Counted from the first letter of the stretch, positions 1-6,692 are shown. The stretch is 7,300 nucleotides of DNA from Armatimonadota bacterium (GCA_003542955.1 DPJP01000224.1:142-7441), one strand, 5' to 3'. Notes: generated from the sequence alone by a model not told the origin. Translations and numbers: made by a program.

Positions 1-40
1 GCGAGTGCTCCGCCCGAGGTCGGCCCGAATCGGCCCTGAA

Positions 41-81
41 CATCGTGGCGGCAGCCGTACAGACCACTTGCGGCCACGATG
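41..81. repeat. Imperfect inverted repeat upstream of the lyase gene
   Basis: CATCGTGGC at 41-49 is the exact reverse complement of GCCACGATG at 73-81. After one G/G mismatch (50 and 72) the pairing continues for three more bases (51-53 with 69-71). That gives 12 of 13 pairs around a 15-nt loop. It ends 21 bases before the Shine-Dalgarno of the next gene. It could be an operator for a dimeric regulator, or the transcript end of a gene lying to the left, since an in-frame TGA occurs at 37-39. No T-run follows the right arm, so an ordinary intrinsic terminator is not well supported. Confidence 0.5.
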
Positions 82-102
82 CCGACCCACACCACAACAC
101 CC

Positions 103-108
103 AGGAGG
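103..108 (+). promoter_or_regulatory. Shine-Dalgarno AGGAGG that sets the start of the lyase-family gene
   Basis: A full AGGAGG lies six bases before the ATG at 115. It selects that ATG over the in-frame ATG at 79, which has no Shine-Dalgarno and sits inside the right arm of the inverted repeat. Confidence 0.85.
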
Positions 109-114
109 CAGCAG

Positions 115-1293
115 ATGCAACCAGGCCGCTACACAACCCGCGAGGCAATCAGCGCAGGCGCCGACGCCGTTTCCGGATCGACTATCTGGCAGCTCACCGC
201 CGCGCCGTGTCTGCAGGAGAACATCTACGGGGAGGTGCCATATATGGACCCCACCTCCCGCTACCTGATGTTCATGCGCGGCTACAAGCCATACGGCCCG
301 CAGGAAGTCTGGCGCTGCGACCTGCAGACACACAGGCTCACGCTGGTCGTCGACCGCGTCCCCGGCATCCGCGGCATGGCCGTCAGCACAGACCACAGGT
401 ACTTCTACTGCCAGCGCAGCGTCGAGGGCGATCACGACATGTATGCCCGCGGCCCGCTGGAGATCATTCGCACCGACATCGAGACCCTCCAGCAGCACAG
501 CATCCATTTCGACGGCGTGCCGTTCTCGGGCTCACTCGGCTCGATGGCGCCCGACGGCAATACATACGTCCGCAGCATGTGGCTGGGTGTGCGGCGTTTT
601 GCCATCGGGAGGTTCGACCTTGCCGCTGCCGCCTGGGACGTCATCCATGAGGCCGACGACATCCACAACGCCCACCCGCAGGTTGAGCCGGGCAGGGGCA
701 GGGATGTGCTCATCCAGAACAACCGCGGCAGCCGCTGGACCGATGAGGGAGTGAGCCTGGCGCCGACCGGGCCCGAGGGGGCCACGCTGTTCGTGATCGA
801 TATCGACGGCGGCAACAAGCGGACGCTGCCGATCGGCAAGCCGCACACATGGCGCTGCCAGGGGCACCAGTGCTGGATCGGCACAACGGGGGAGATTCTG
901 TTCACCGTGAGCGCCGGCGCGGAGGATGTCGATGGAGACCCAGCGGCCGTCATGAAGCGTGACGGCAACCTGCTCGCGATCACTCCCGGCGATGAGCGGG
1001 CGCGGGTGGTGGCGACGGGCTGGTGCTTCGCCCACCCGAGTGCCTCACTGGACGGGCGTTTCTTCGTCAGCGACACCAGCCCCGAGGGCACGCTGGTCGT
1101 GGGCTCACTGAAGACGGGCAAGTGCCGAGTGCTGTGCGAGTCCCGGACGACCTTCGGCAGCCCGCAGTATACGCACCCGCACCCGTACTTCAGCCCGGAT
1201 CGCAGGTGGGTGATCTTCAACTCGACGGCCACGGGCATCCCGCAGATCTACGCGGCGTCGGTGCCGGAGGGGCTGCTGGAGGGGCTCGAGTAG
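115..1293 (+). CDS. Oligogalacturonate lyase family protein (beta-propeller, PL22-like)
   Basis: A 392-residue protein, close to the roughly 390 residues usual for oligogalacturonate lyases. That family cleaves di- and short oligogalacturonates by beta-elimination in the cytoplasm, yielding 5-keto-4-deoxyuronate late in pectin catabolism. Repeated blades ending in motifs such as SPDRRWVIFNS and SLDGRFFVSD indicate a TolB/WD40-like propeller. The family binds Mn2+ through three histidines and one glutamine. Here the spacing Q351-x-x-H354-x-H356 (in PQYTHPHPYFSPD) together with H307 (in CFAHPS) matches that set. H251 in GHQCW is a candidate for the conserved histidine proposed as catalytic base. 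There is no signal peptide, consistent with a cytoplasmic enzyme. The start at 115 is chosen on the Shine-Dalgarno. The gene converges on the esterase-like gene with a 14-bp gap and no evident terminator between them. The family call is strong. The exact substrate is less certain, since many homologues outside Enterobacteria are uncharacterised. Confidence 0.82.
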   Translation: MQPGRYTTREAISAGADAVSGSTIWQLTAAPCLQENIYGEVPYMDPTSRYLMFMRGYKPYGPQEVWRCDLQTHRLTLVVDRVPGIRGMAVSTDHRYFYCQRSVEGDHDMYARGPLEIIRTDIETLQQHSIHFDGVPFSGSLGSMAPDGNTYVRSMWLGVRRFAIGRFDLAAAAWDVIHEADDIHNAHPQVEPGRGRDVLIQNNRGSRWTDEGVSLAPTGPEGATLFVIDIDGGNKRTLPIGKPHTWRCQGHQCWIGTTGEILFTVSAGAEDVDGDPAAVMKRDGNLLAITPGDERARVVATGWCFAHPSASLDGRFFVSDTSPEGTLVVGSLKTGKCRVLCESRTTFGSPQYTHPHPYFSPDRRWVIFNSTATGIPQIYAASVPEGLLEGLE

Positions 1294-1307
1294 CGCAATC
1301 CCTCTTC

Positions 1308-3596
1308 TCACCCGATCCTCAGATTGCCCGGATAGCCCGCATAGGCCTCCCGCAGCACCGCGATATGCGGCTGGTAGGTCGCGTCCAGCGGCTCGCCGCG
1401 GGAGTCGAGCGGTGTCGCGATCTGCAGCGGCCGTGGCGCCAGTGCCGCGCACAACTGCGGCAGGTCATAGTGCAGCAGCACCCCGCGCGGCATGTCGGCC
1501 AAGTGTGGCGAGGTGTACTCCCCATCGCGAAGGGTCTGCTCGAAGCACCACGGAGTATTCCGCAGACGGAGTGCGTCGACGCCGTCGCAGAGCACAGCCG
1601 CATGCAGGGCCCACACACCGCAGCGGCCGCGCGCGTCAAGTGTCACCCGTTCGCAGCCGCAGCGTTCGCGAAGATGGGCCACCGCCGCGCAGATGTCGGC
1701 CACGCGCAGGCGCATCAGGTTGAAGCCCATCAGGCGTGCGTAGTACGCGGCGAAGGCCTCGCGCCCCAGCAGGCGCGGCGCATTCCCCGCTCCATGCTCG
1801 AAGCTCTTGGCCCCGTGGCGGCGCAGATCGAAGATGCCGGTGCCGCAGACCGACAGCAGGGCCGCGGGCCCGTCGGCCTCGCCGTTCTGAGCGATGCGCT
1901 CGGCCTCGCAGATAGCCTGCGTGAGCGCCTCGTCGATCCATGGGAGCGCGTAGTCGGAGAAGTCGTCCATGGCAGCCGCGGCGGGGGAGCCAGCCGCTCT
2001 GAGCAGGGCGATGGTCGCCTCGCGCCTGAGCACCTCGGGAGGGAGTTCAGTGCGCTCCTCGTACTCGACCGCGGTGCGGGCGATCAGGTCGAGATTCCGC
2101 TCGGTAAGCACGCCGCCGGGGTCTTCGACCGGCGCGGATGCGGCGAAGTGCAGCCGGGTGACGACCTCGGGGATGTCACTGAGCAGCAGGCGGACGGCCC
2201 CGCCGACTGGCTGCGCCGGCCTGTAGAGGGCGGCATAGAGCCCCGGCGCCGTGGCCAGCGCCTCACAGGCAATGCCGGCGGCAAGCTCGATGCCCGGCCC
2301 CGCCATGTCGATGGCATGGGCCTCCGGGAGCCCCGGACATCCATCGAGCCCGAGGACCGTGCCGATCTTCTCCGACGCTTCGCCCCGCGTGAGCGGCTGT
2401 GTCAACTCGGGCGCCAGGCGCTCGAAGGCCTCCACGTTAACCTCGAACACCCTCCGCGTATCCGTATCCACGACAATCTGCCCGCTGGCGGTGCAGTAGA
2501 GTTCCTCGTCGGGCCGGACGAGTCCGGCCGTGGGCGTCGGCCGCGTCGGCAGGTTGAAGATGCGGCCGAACCACTCGACGGCCGCCTCGCGTATCTGATC
2601 TGAGTAGCCGTGTCCGCCGGGCCCCTCGAACAGGTCAAAGTGGTCATCCAGACCGAACAGGCCCCACACCTGCCGGCAGAACCCCGCGATCTCCCTGGTG
2701 CCCTCGATCGGGAAGAAGTCCTCGACGGCCGCGCCAATGCGCAGCGCTCGCGGCGCTACCATTGCGGCGAGTTCATGCTCATCAAGGCCGACCTGCAGGC
2801 AGCCGAACAGGTTCTGCTCGCCGTCGGCAATGCCCCCGGTTGCCTGCTGGGCCTCCCTTGAGGTGAGATAGCAGACGGGGACGGCGGCCTTCACACGCGT
2901 ATCGAGCGCGGAGATGTAGGCGGTGAGCGTCCCTCCTCCGGAGCAGCCGGTACAGCCGAGGCGCTCCGCGTCAACCTCCGGCCGAGTCTCCAGGTAGTCC
3001 AGGCAGCGGATGCCGTCCCAGATGCGGTACTGGGCGATGTTGGCCCCGATCAGGTCGCACTGGTTGTCCATCTGGCTGTGCTCACTGGTGCACGGGCCGA
3101 CCCGTGAATCGCCGATGGCCGGATCGTAGTACTGCACCCGCTCGCCCTGGCTGACGGGGTCGTAGATGAGCGCGATCATGCCGTTGAGCGCCAGGGCAAT
3201 GCCGACCTCCTGGTACTTCGCGGCAGCCTTCCCATTGGCCGAGTGTCCGCAGGGCACCAGGATGCCCGGCACCGGGTCGCCGATATCTCTGGGGCGGTAG
3301 AGATTCGCGGTGAGGAGGAAGTTGGGGCGACTCTCGAGGATCAGTCTGTCTATCGAGTAGGCCCTGCCCTCGAGTGTCCCGACGATCCGCGCGTTGAGCG
3401 GCGTCCTGGGGGGGAAGCCGCCGAGCGCCTCGACGAAGGCGCCCCGCAGTTCGGTCTGGCGCGCCAGCCATTGCTCCGGCGTCGCGACCAGCTTGCGTCT
3501 GGCCTCGTTGGCCCTGTAGAGCGGTTGTGCGAGCGATTCGAGGTAGTTCGGGAGCACTGCGGGGTAGTCCTCGGGCGGTATCTGATCCCAGTCCAT
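1308..3596 (-). CDS. Large acetylxylan-esterase-like alpha/beta hydrolase with a degenerate C-terminal half
   Basis: A 762-residue protein. The N-terminal part (to about residue 345) is an alpha/beta hydrolase of the acetylxylan esterase/Abhydrolase_7 kind. It has the conserved stretches FPPRTPLN, ESRPNF, LYRP, PCGHS and DPVSQGER, then the nucleophile elbow GCSGGG with Ser219. Asp293 (in VEDFFPIEG) and His329 (in GPGGHGYS) complete a plausible triad. From about residue 360 a second region begins, and its last 150 residues echo the first domain: RVADICAAVAHL resembles IWDGIRCLDYL, and APRPLQI resembles APRALRI. At the elbow it reads ARGRCG (G657-R658-C659-G660), so the serine is missing, and no terminal histidine motif is seen. 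The second half is probably non-catalytic. No signal peptide is visible, so a cytoplasmic deacetylase or esterase acting on imported sugars is likely; the substrate is unknown. The start at 3596 is preferred because the extension up to 3719 would run through the DnaA-box cluster and reads as low-complexity non-homologous sequence. GGGAGGG at 3615-3609 lies 12 bases upstream, slightly far for a Shine-Dalgarno. Confidence 0.78.
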   Translation of the reverse strand: MDWDQIPPEDYPAVLPNYLESLAQPLYRANEARRKLVATPEQWLARQTELRGAFVEALGGFPPRTPLNARIVGTLEGRAYSIDRLILESRPNFLLTANLYRPRDIGDPVPGILVPCGHSANGKAAAKYQEVGIALALNGMIALIYDPVSQGERVQYYDPAIGDSRVGPCTSEHSQMDNQCDLIGANIAQYRIWDGIRCLDYLETRPEVDAERLGCTGCSGGGTLTAYISALDTRVKAAVPVCYLTSREAQQATGGIADGEQNLFGCLQVGLDEHELAAMVAPRALRIGAAVEDFFPIEGTREIAGFCRQVWGLFGLDDHFDLFEGPGGHGYSDQIREAAVEWFGRIFNLPTRPTPTAGLVRPDEELYCTASGQIVVDTDTRRVFEVNVEAFERLAPELTQPLTRGEASEKIGTVLGLDGCPGLPEAHAIDMAGPGIELAAGIACEALATAPGLYAALYRPAQPVGGAVRLLLSDIPEVVTRLHFAASAPVEDPGGVLTERNLDLIARTAVEYEERTELPPEVLRREATIALLRAAGSPAAAAMDDFSDYALPWIDEALTQAICEAERIAQNGEADGPAALLSVCGTGIFDLRRHGAKSFEHGAGNAPRLLGREAFAAYYARLMGFNLMRLRVADICAAVAHLRERCGCERVTLDARGRCGVWALHAAVLCDGVDALRLRNTPWCFEQTLRDGEYTSPHLADMPRGVLLHYDLPQLCAALAPRPLQIATPLDSRGEPLDATYQPHIAVLREAYAGYPGNLRIG

Positions 3597-3648
3597 GTGC
3601 CTGCTCGTCCCTCCCTGCGTTAACGATGGGTTAAGGCAGACGTGCCAT

Positions 3649-3737
3649 TTTCCCACAGATTCCGGCTGCTCCGGCCTGTTTTCCACAGAGTTTTCCACGG
3701 CGAGACGGGTTATCCACACGAGCCCGCATTATCCATG
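3649..3737 (+). other. Cluster of DnaA-box-like 9-mers
   Basis: Within the 205-bp gap between tsaD and the esterase-like gene, five related 9-mers lie in the same orientation. TTTCCCACA at 3649-3657 is poor. TTTTCCACA at 3679-3687 fits TTWTNCACA. TTTTCCACG at 3691-3699 has one mismatch. TTATCCACA at 3710-3718 is the perfect strong-box sequence. TTATCCATG at 3729-3737 has two mismatches. Start-to-start spacings of the last four are 12, 19 and 19. The stretch is visibly richer in A+T than the flanking genes, but no long AT-rich unwinding element is seen. It may be a replication-origin-type or DnaA-titrating site, or DnaA control of the downstream gene. dnaA and dnaN are not in the window. Confidence 0.55.
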
Positions 3738-3774
3738 AACGTGGCGGCCGGCCGCGCTCCGGCGGGAATGGAGA

Positions 3775-3797
3775 CAGTCCACAACGACCACGGACTG
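3775..3797. terminator. Small hairpin just after tsaD, possible weak terminator
   Basis: CAGTCC at 3775-3780 pairs with GGACTG at 3792-3797 around an 11-nt loop, starting five bases past the tsaD stop codon in the direction of tsaD transcription. The stem is short and no U-tract follows. It is at best a weak or factor-assisted end of the t6A operon and could be chance. Confidence 0.25.
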
Positions 3798-3801
3798 CGG
3801 G

Positions 3802-4863
3802 CTAGCGCGGCATGGCCGAGTAGACATCCAGGTTGAGATTGTCCGGCGCTCCGTTGTCGAGACGGCGGGCCGCGGCGATGGCGATCATCACCGCGTTGTC
3901 GGTGCACAGATCGGGCGGAGGCCGGTGGAAAGCGATGCTCGCCGCGGCGCACTCCTCGGCCAGCCGCTCCCGCAGCAGCCGGTTGGCGGCCACCCCACCG
4001 GCGATGGCCAGGTCGGAGACGCCCGCCGCCGTCACGGCCTGCATGGTGTTGCGCACCAGGGTCTCGACAACGGCGGACTGGAAGCTCGCGGCCAGGTCGG
4101 CCTGCATCTGCCCCGTCGGCTCACCGGGCTGCTCGCTCAGCGGCAGCCCCTGTATCTGCTGCAATTGCCGGATGAGGGCGGTCTTGAGCCCGCTGAAACT
4201 GAAGTCAAGGCTCTCCCCCACCCGCGGACGCGGCAGCGCATAGGCGGCAGGGTTACCCGCCTCGGCTGCCCTCGCAATCGCCGGCCCGCCGGGGTAGCCC
4301 AGCCCCAGCACACGTGCCGCCTTATCGAAGGCCTCTCCGGCCGCGTCGTCAACGGTCGCGGCGAGCACCTCGTAGTCGCCCGGTCGGCGCAGGAACACGA
4401 TGTCGCTATGCCCCCCGGACACCACCAGGCAGATGGCCGGCAGCGCGTCGCATGTCAACGGGTCTCCGCAGATGTGGGCGAAGTTGGCCGCGACATGCGC
4501 ATGCAGGTGGTTGATGCCGACCAGCGGCAGGCCCGTGGCGGCGTGGTAGGCTTTTGCGGCGCTGACACCCACCAGCAGCGAGCCGATCAGGCCGGGGCCG
4601 TTGGTGACGCCGATGCCGGACAGGTCGCTCCAGCCGATCTCCGCCTCGCGCAACGCCGCCTCGACGACGCCCGTCAGCGCCTCGGTGTGCTTGCGGGATG
4701 CAATCTCCGGCACCACGCCGCCAAATGCCGCATGGACCCGCTCCTGCGAGGCCACCACCGAGCTGCGCACGTGGATGCCCCCGGCAACGACCGCGGCGGC
4801 CGTTTCGTCGCAGGAGGTCTCAATACCCAGAATCAGGCCCTCAGATAATGACATGGACATCAT
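3802..4863 (-). CDS. tsaD: tRNA N6-adenosine threonylcarbamoyltransferase TsaD
   Basis: TsaD (formerly Gcp/YgjD) transfers the threonylcarbamoyl group from threonylcarbamoyl-AMP to N6 of A37 in tRNAs decoding ANN codons, working with TsaB and TsaE. The 353-residue length is slightly above the usual 330-345. Family signatures run in order: GIETSCDET (13-21), the KHTE segment around H59, TNGPGLIGSLLVG (87-99), the metal-binding pair H119 and H123 in NHLHAH, VSGGHSD, FSFSGLKT, AGGVAANRLLR and the third metal ligand D322 in CTDNAVM. All catalytic elements look intact. The start is ambiguous among ATG at 4863, 4860 and 4854. No good Shine-Dalgarno precedes any of them, and all lie inside the end of rimI (23, 20 or 14 bases of overlap). 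Translation is therefore probably coupled to rimI. It is the last gene of the four-gene operon. Confidence 0.96.
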   Translation of the reverse strand: MMSMSLSEGLILGIETSCDETAAAVVAGGIHVRSSVVASQERVHAAFGGVVPEIASRKHTEALTGVVEAALREAEIGWSDLSGIGVTNGPGLIGSLLVGVSAAKAYHAATGLPLVGINHLHAHVAANFAHICGDPLTCDALPAICLVVSGGHSDIVFLRRPGDYEVLAATVDDAAGEAFDKAARVLGLGYPGGPAIARAAEAGNPAAYALPRPRVGESLDFSFSGLKTALIRQLQQIQGLPLSEQPGEPTGQMQADLAASFQSAVVETLVRNTMQAVTAAGVSDLAIAGGVAANRLLRERLAEECAAASIAFHRPPPDLCTDNAVMIAIAAARRLDNGAPDNLNLDVYSAMPR

Positions 4864-5419
4864 ACTCGTGCCGTAGGCCCCAGCGCTCGATCAGCCGCTC
4901 GAGCTTCTTCCGATACCTGGAGCCCCGGATGTTGGTGATCTCGGCCACTATCGCGTCCTCGCCGTTGTCGATGTAGTAGCTCGTGCGCACGCGCACGGGG
5001 ATGAAGCCGACCTTCTGATAGAGCTGCTCGGCCGCGCGATTGCTGATCCGGTACTCGAGGGTGACGTAGTCGCAGCCGTGCTCGACCGCGTATGCCAGCA
5101 TCGTCAGCACCAGCAGCTCCCCCAGCCCCATCCGCTGGTAACGCGGCGCGACGGCCACCGTCGCTATGTGCACCTCCCCGGCGAAGACGTGGGAGCCGAT
5201 GTAACCGGCCATCCAGCCGTCAACCTCGGCCACCAGGTAGACCTTCCGCTCCGGGTCGGCTTCCAACTCGCTGCGCATCGTCTGCGTGTGCCACGGCGCC
5301 GAGTATGCCGTCACCTCGATCTCCATAATGCGCTCGAGGTCGGCGATAGTGGCCCGCCGCACCGTCACGCAGGGGGCCCTGGCATACCGGATCTGTCCGT
5401 CCGCTTCGCGCTCCTTCAT
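4841..5419 (-). CDS. rimI: Ribosomal-protein-S18-alanine N-acetyltransferase-like GNAT enzyme RimI
   Basis: A GNAT acetyltransferase of 192 residues that uses acetyl-CoA to acetylate protein N-termini; the classic substrate is ribosomal protein S18. The GNAT core begins near residue 18 (VTVRRATIADLERIMEIE). It includes VAVAPRYQRMGLG with the acetyl-CoA loop Q95-R96-M97-G98-L99-G100. The RimI signature LEYRISNRAAEQLYQKVGF follows, with E122 and Y134 at the positions of the proposed catalytic Glu and Tyr. YYIDNGEDA (148-156) is also typical. It is longer than the roughly 150-residue E. coli protein: about 17 extra residues at the N-terminus and a basic, probably helical tail of about 35 residues. 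The ATG at 5419 is chosen because it overlaps the tsaB stop as ATGA and has GAGGTGGA directly upstream. The open frame continues to 5638, but that extension lies inside tsaB and is not protein-like. A different protein substrate is possible. Confidence 0.9.
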   Translation of the reverse strand: MKEREADGQIRYARAPCVTVRRATIADLERIMEIEVTAYSAPWHTQTMRSELEADPERKVYLVAEVDGWMAGYIGSHVFAGEVHIATVAVAPRYQRMGLGELLVLTMLAYAVEHGCDYVTLEYRISNRAAEQLYQKVGFIPVRVRTSYYIDNGEDAIVAEITNIRGSRYRKKLERLIERWGLRHEYDVHVII

Positions 5420-6096
5420 TCCACCTCGACCCCATGCGTGCGCTCCGCCTGCGATGGCTGCAGGTACGTCGGCTTCACAGCCGCAAGCCGCTCGAAATCG
5501 AATGCCCCCGGCCGGCTCGCAAGCGCCAGAACGGCCGAGGCACGCGGGGTATCTGCAGGCGGCTGCGCGCGGGGGAGCCCCGCGAGGCGCTCGTCTGCCT
5601 CCGTGGCTGCCTCGAGGCCGTTGCCGGTCAATACACACGCGCCGGCAACGATATCAAAGACCTCGGCATGAGGGACCAACCGCACGGGCGCGCAATCGCG
5701 CACGCCATCCTCGACCGAGTAGAGCCCCACATAGCAGTGGCCCACGCGGGCGCGCTGGATCACCCCGGTGAGCCGCTCGGAGCCTGCCACGCATGGGGCA
5801 GCGCAGAGCGCATACACGTGCGGTGTGGGCACCGGCTCCAGCGGTACCTGCAGCACGTGGCACAATGCCTTGGCTGTGGCCACGCCGATGCGCAGGCCGG
5901 TGAAGCTGCCCGGGCCGGATGAGACCGCAATGCCGTCGAGGGCCAGAGTGTCTCCGCACAGAGCGAGGATGCGCGGGATCAGTTCATCACACAGCACCTG
6001 ACGGCTGTTGAAGATGTCTTCGGCAACCACGTCGCCGTCGACGGCGAGGGCAACCGAACTGGTATCCTCGGATGTTTCGATGCCGAGATATCTCAT
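5416..6096 (-). CDS. tsaB: t6A biosynthesis protein TsaB
   Basis: TsaB (YeaZ) is a catalytically inactive paralogue of TsaD. It heterodimerises with it and forms the platform that TsaE joins in the bacterial t6A complex. The 226-residue length is typical. The ASKHA-type N-terminus MRYLGIETSEDTSSVAL is followed by the diagnostic SSGPGSFTGLRIG at 59-71 and an adjacent helix ATAKAL. The C-terminus has the family's PTYLQPSQAE ending. Compared with TsaD it lacks the HxxxH metal site, as expected. Its ATG overlaps the tsaE stop by four bases (ATGA at 6096-6093), and its own TGA overlaps the rimI start in the same way, so both junctions look translationally coupled. Confidence 0.95.
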   Translation of the reverse strand: MRYLGIETSEDTSSVALAVDGDVVAEDIFNSRQVLCDELIPRILALCGDTLALDGIAVSSGPGSFTGLRIGVATAKALCHVLQVPLEPVPTPHVYALCAAPCVAGSERLTGVIQRARVGHCYVGLYSVEDGVRDCAPVRLVPHAEVFDIVAGACVLTGNGLEAATEADERLAGLPRAQPPADTPRASAVLALASRPGAFDFERLAAVKPTYLQPSQAERTHGVEVE

Positions 6097-6563
6097 GTTG
6101 TCTCACGCAGGAGTCTGATCAGTTCGCACCCACGGGTATCGCGGGCGGTGATGCGTATGCTGCGTCCATCTTCGGAGTAAGCCATCTCGATGAGCAGCGC
6201 GCCGTTGGGGAGCACACCTTCCGCCCTCTCCGCCCACTCCAGCGCCACCACGCCGTTCTCGAGCCACTCATCGAGGCCGGCATCCACCAACTCCTCGGCG
6301 TCGGCCAGCCGGTAGGCGTCGGCATGGTAGAGCCACACGGGCCCGGGGTGTGCGCGCATGATGATGAACGAGGGGCTGGCGACGCGGCCCTCGACACCCA
6401 TCCCCTCCGCCACGCCGCCGACCAGGCACGTTTTGCCCGCGCCCAGCGGCCCGGACAGCGCCAGGCAGTCACCGGCCAGCAGGAGCACGCCGAGGCGCCG
6501 GCCGAGTTCATGCGTCTGGGCCGGGTCCGCGGCAACAAACTCCGCGTATTCGTTGTTATCCAT
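6093..6563 (-). CDS. tsaE: tRNA threonylcarbamoyladenosine biosynthesis ATPase TsaE
   Basis: TsaE (YjeE) is a small P-loop ATPase that binds the TsaB-TsaD dimer and resets it between t6A catalytic cycles. From the ATG at 6563 it is 156 residues, the family's usual size. The Walker A motif GPLGAGKT spans residues 38-45, with K44 contacting phosphate. Downstream, SPSFIIM, LYHADAYRL and VALEWAERAEGVLP match the conserved SPTF, HxDxYRL and EWxE elements. The open frame extends to an ATG at 6653, but that extension reads as non-homologous arginine-rich sequence and would almost reach the 11-bp repeats, so the inner ATG is preferred. No convincing Shine-Dalgarno is seen. It is the first gene of the operon. 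No clear minus-strand promoter was found in 6564-6756; TTGCCA plus TAGAGG, 18 bp apart, is only a weak candidate. Confidence 0.94.
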   Translation of the reverse strand: MDNNEYAEFVAADPAQTHELGRRLGVLLLAGDCLALSGPLGAGKTCLVGGVAEGMGVEGRVASPSFIIMRAHPGPVWLYHADAYRLADAEELVDAGLDEWLENGVVALEWAERAEGVLPNGALLIEMAYSEDGRSIRITARDTRGCELIRLLRETT

Positions 6564-6647
6564 ACAGTCAGCCTGCACACACGCGGCGCGGGTGCCTCTA
6601 CCGGTGCGTGGGGTGTGTTGGCAACTCGCTCGGGTCTTGTGTTCGGT

Positions 6648-6685
6648 CGGCACATGGCCGGCACGTGGCCGGCACGCGGTCGGCA
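6648..6685. repeat. 11-bp tandem repeat in the divergent intergenic region
   Basis: Three consecutive 11-bp units of form CGGCAC(A/G)(T/C)GG(C/T) occupy 6648-6658, 6659-6669 and 6670-6680. A truncated fourth CGGCA follows at 6681-6685. The third unit ends 12 bases before the -35 hexamer of the plus-strand promoter. The 11-bp period is close to one helical turn, so a bound protein would meet each unit on nearly the same face of the DNA. Confidence 0.75.
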
Positions 6686-6692
6686 GAGAGCG

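Noticed and set aside
1..39. Possible last 12 codons of an upstream gene ending at TGA 37-39 in frame 1
   Set aside because: Twelve codons (ASAPPEVGPNRP) are too few to tell coding from chance; sequence to the left is needed.
432..1238. A 268-codon minus-strand open frame opposite the lyase gene
   Set aside because: It is a shadow of the lyase reading frame, with Ser/Pro/Arg-rich nonsense composition and no start signal.
1294..1307. Bidirectional terminator expected between the convergent lyase and esterase genes
   Set aside because: Only 14 bp separate the stops, and no inverted repeat or T-run is visible there.
1023..2603. A 526-codon open frame on the plus strand, antisense to the esterase-like gene
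   Set aside because: It lies entirely opposite well-supported genes, has arginine- and glutamine-rich composition with no recognisable motif, and is the usual by-product of high GC at third codon positions.
3597..3719. Forty-one-residue N-terminal extension of the esterase-like protein
   Set aside because: The extension would be translated from the DnaA-box cluster, shows no homology-like content and is not needed for the hydrolase fold.
3744..3755. Perfect 12-bp palindrome GCGGCCGGCCGC
   Set aside because: It is made only of G and C in GC-rich DNA, has no loop and no associated signal, so chance is a sufficient explanation.
3925..4848. A 307-codon plus-strand open frame opposite tsaD
   Set aside because: It is a mirror of a gene whose catalytic motifs are all intact. 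Its translation shows no family signature and no Shine-Dalgarno.
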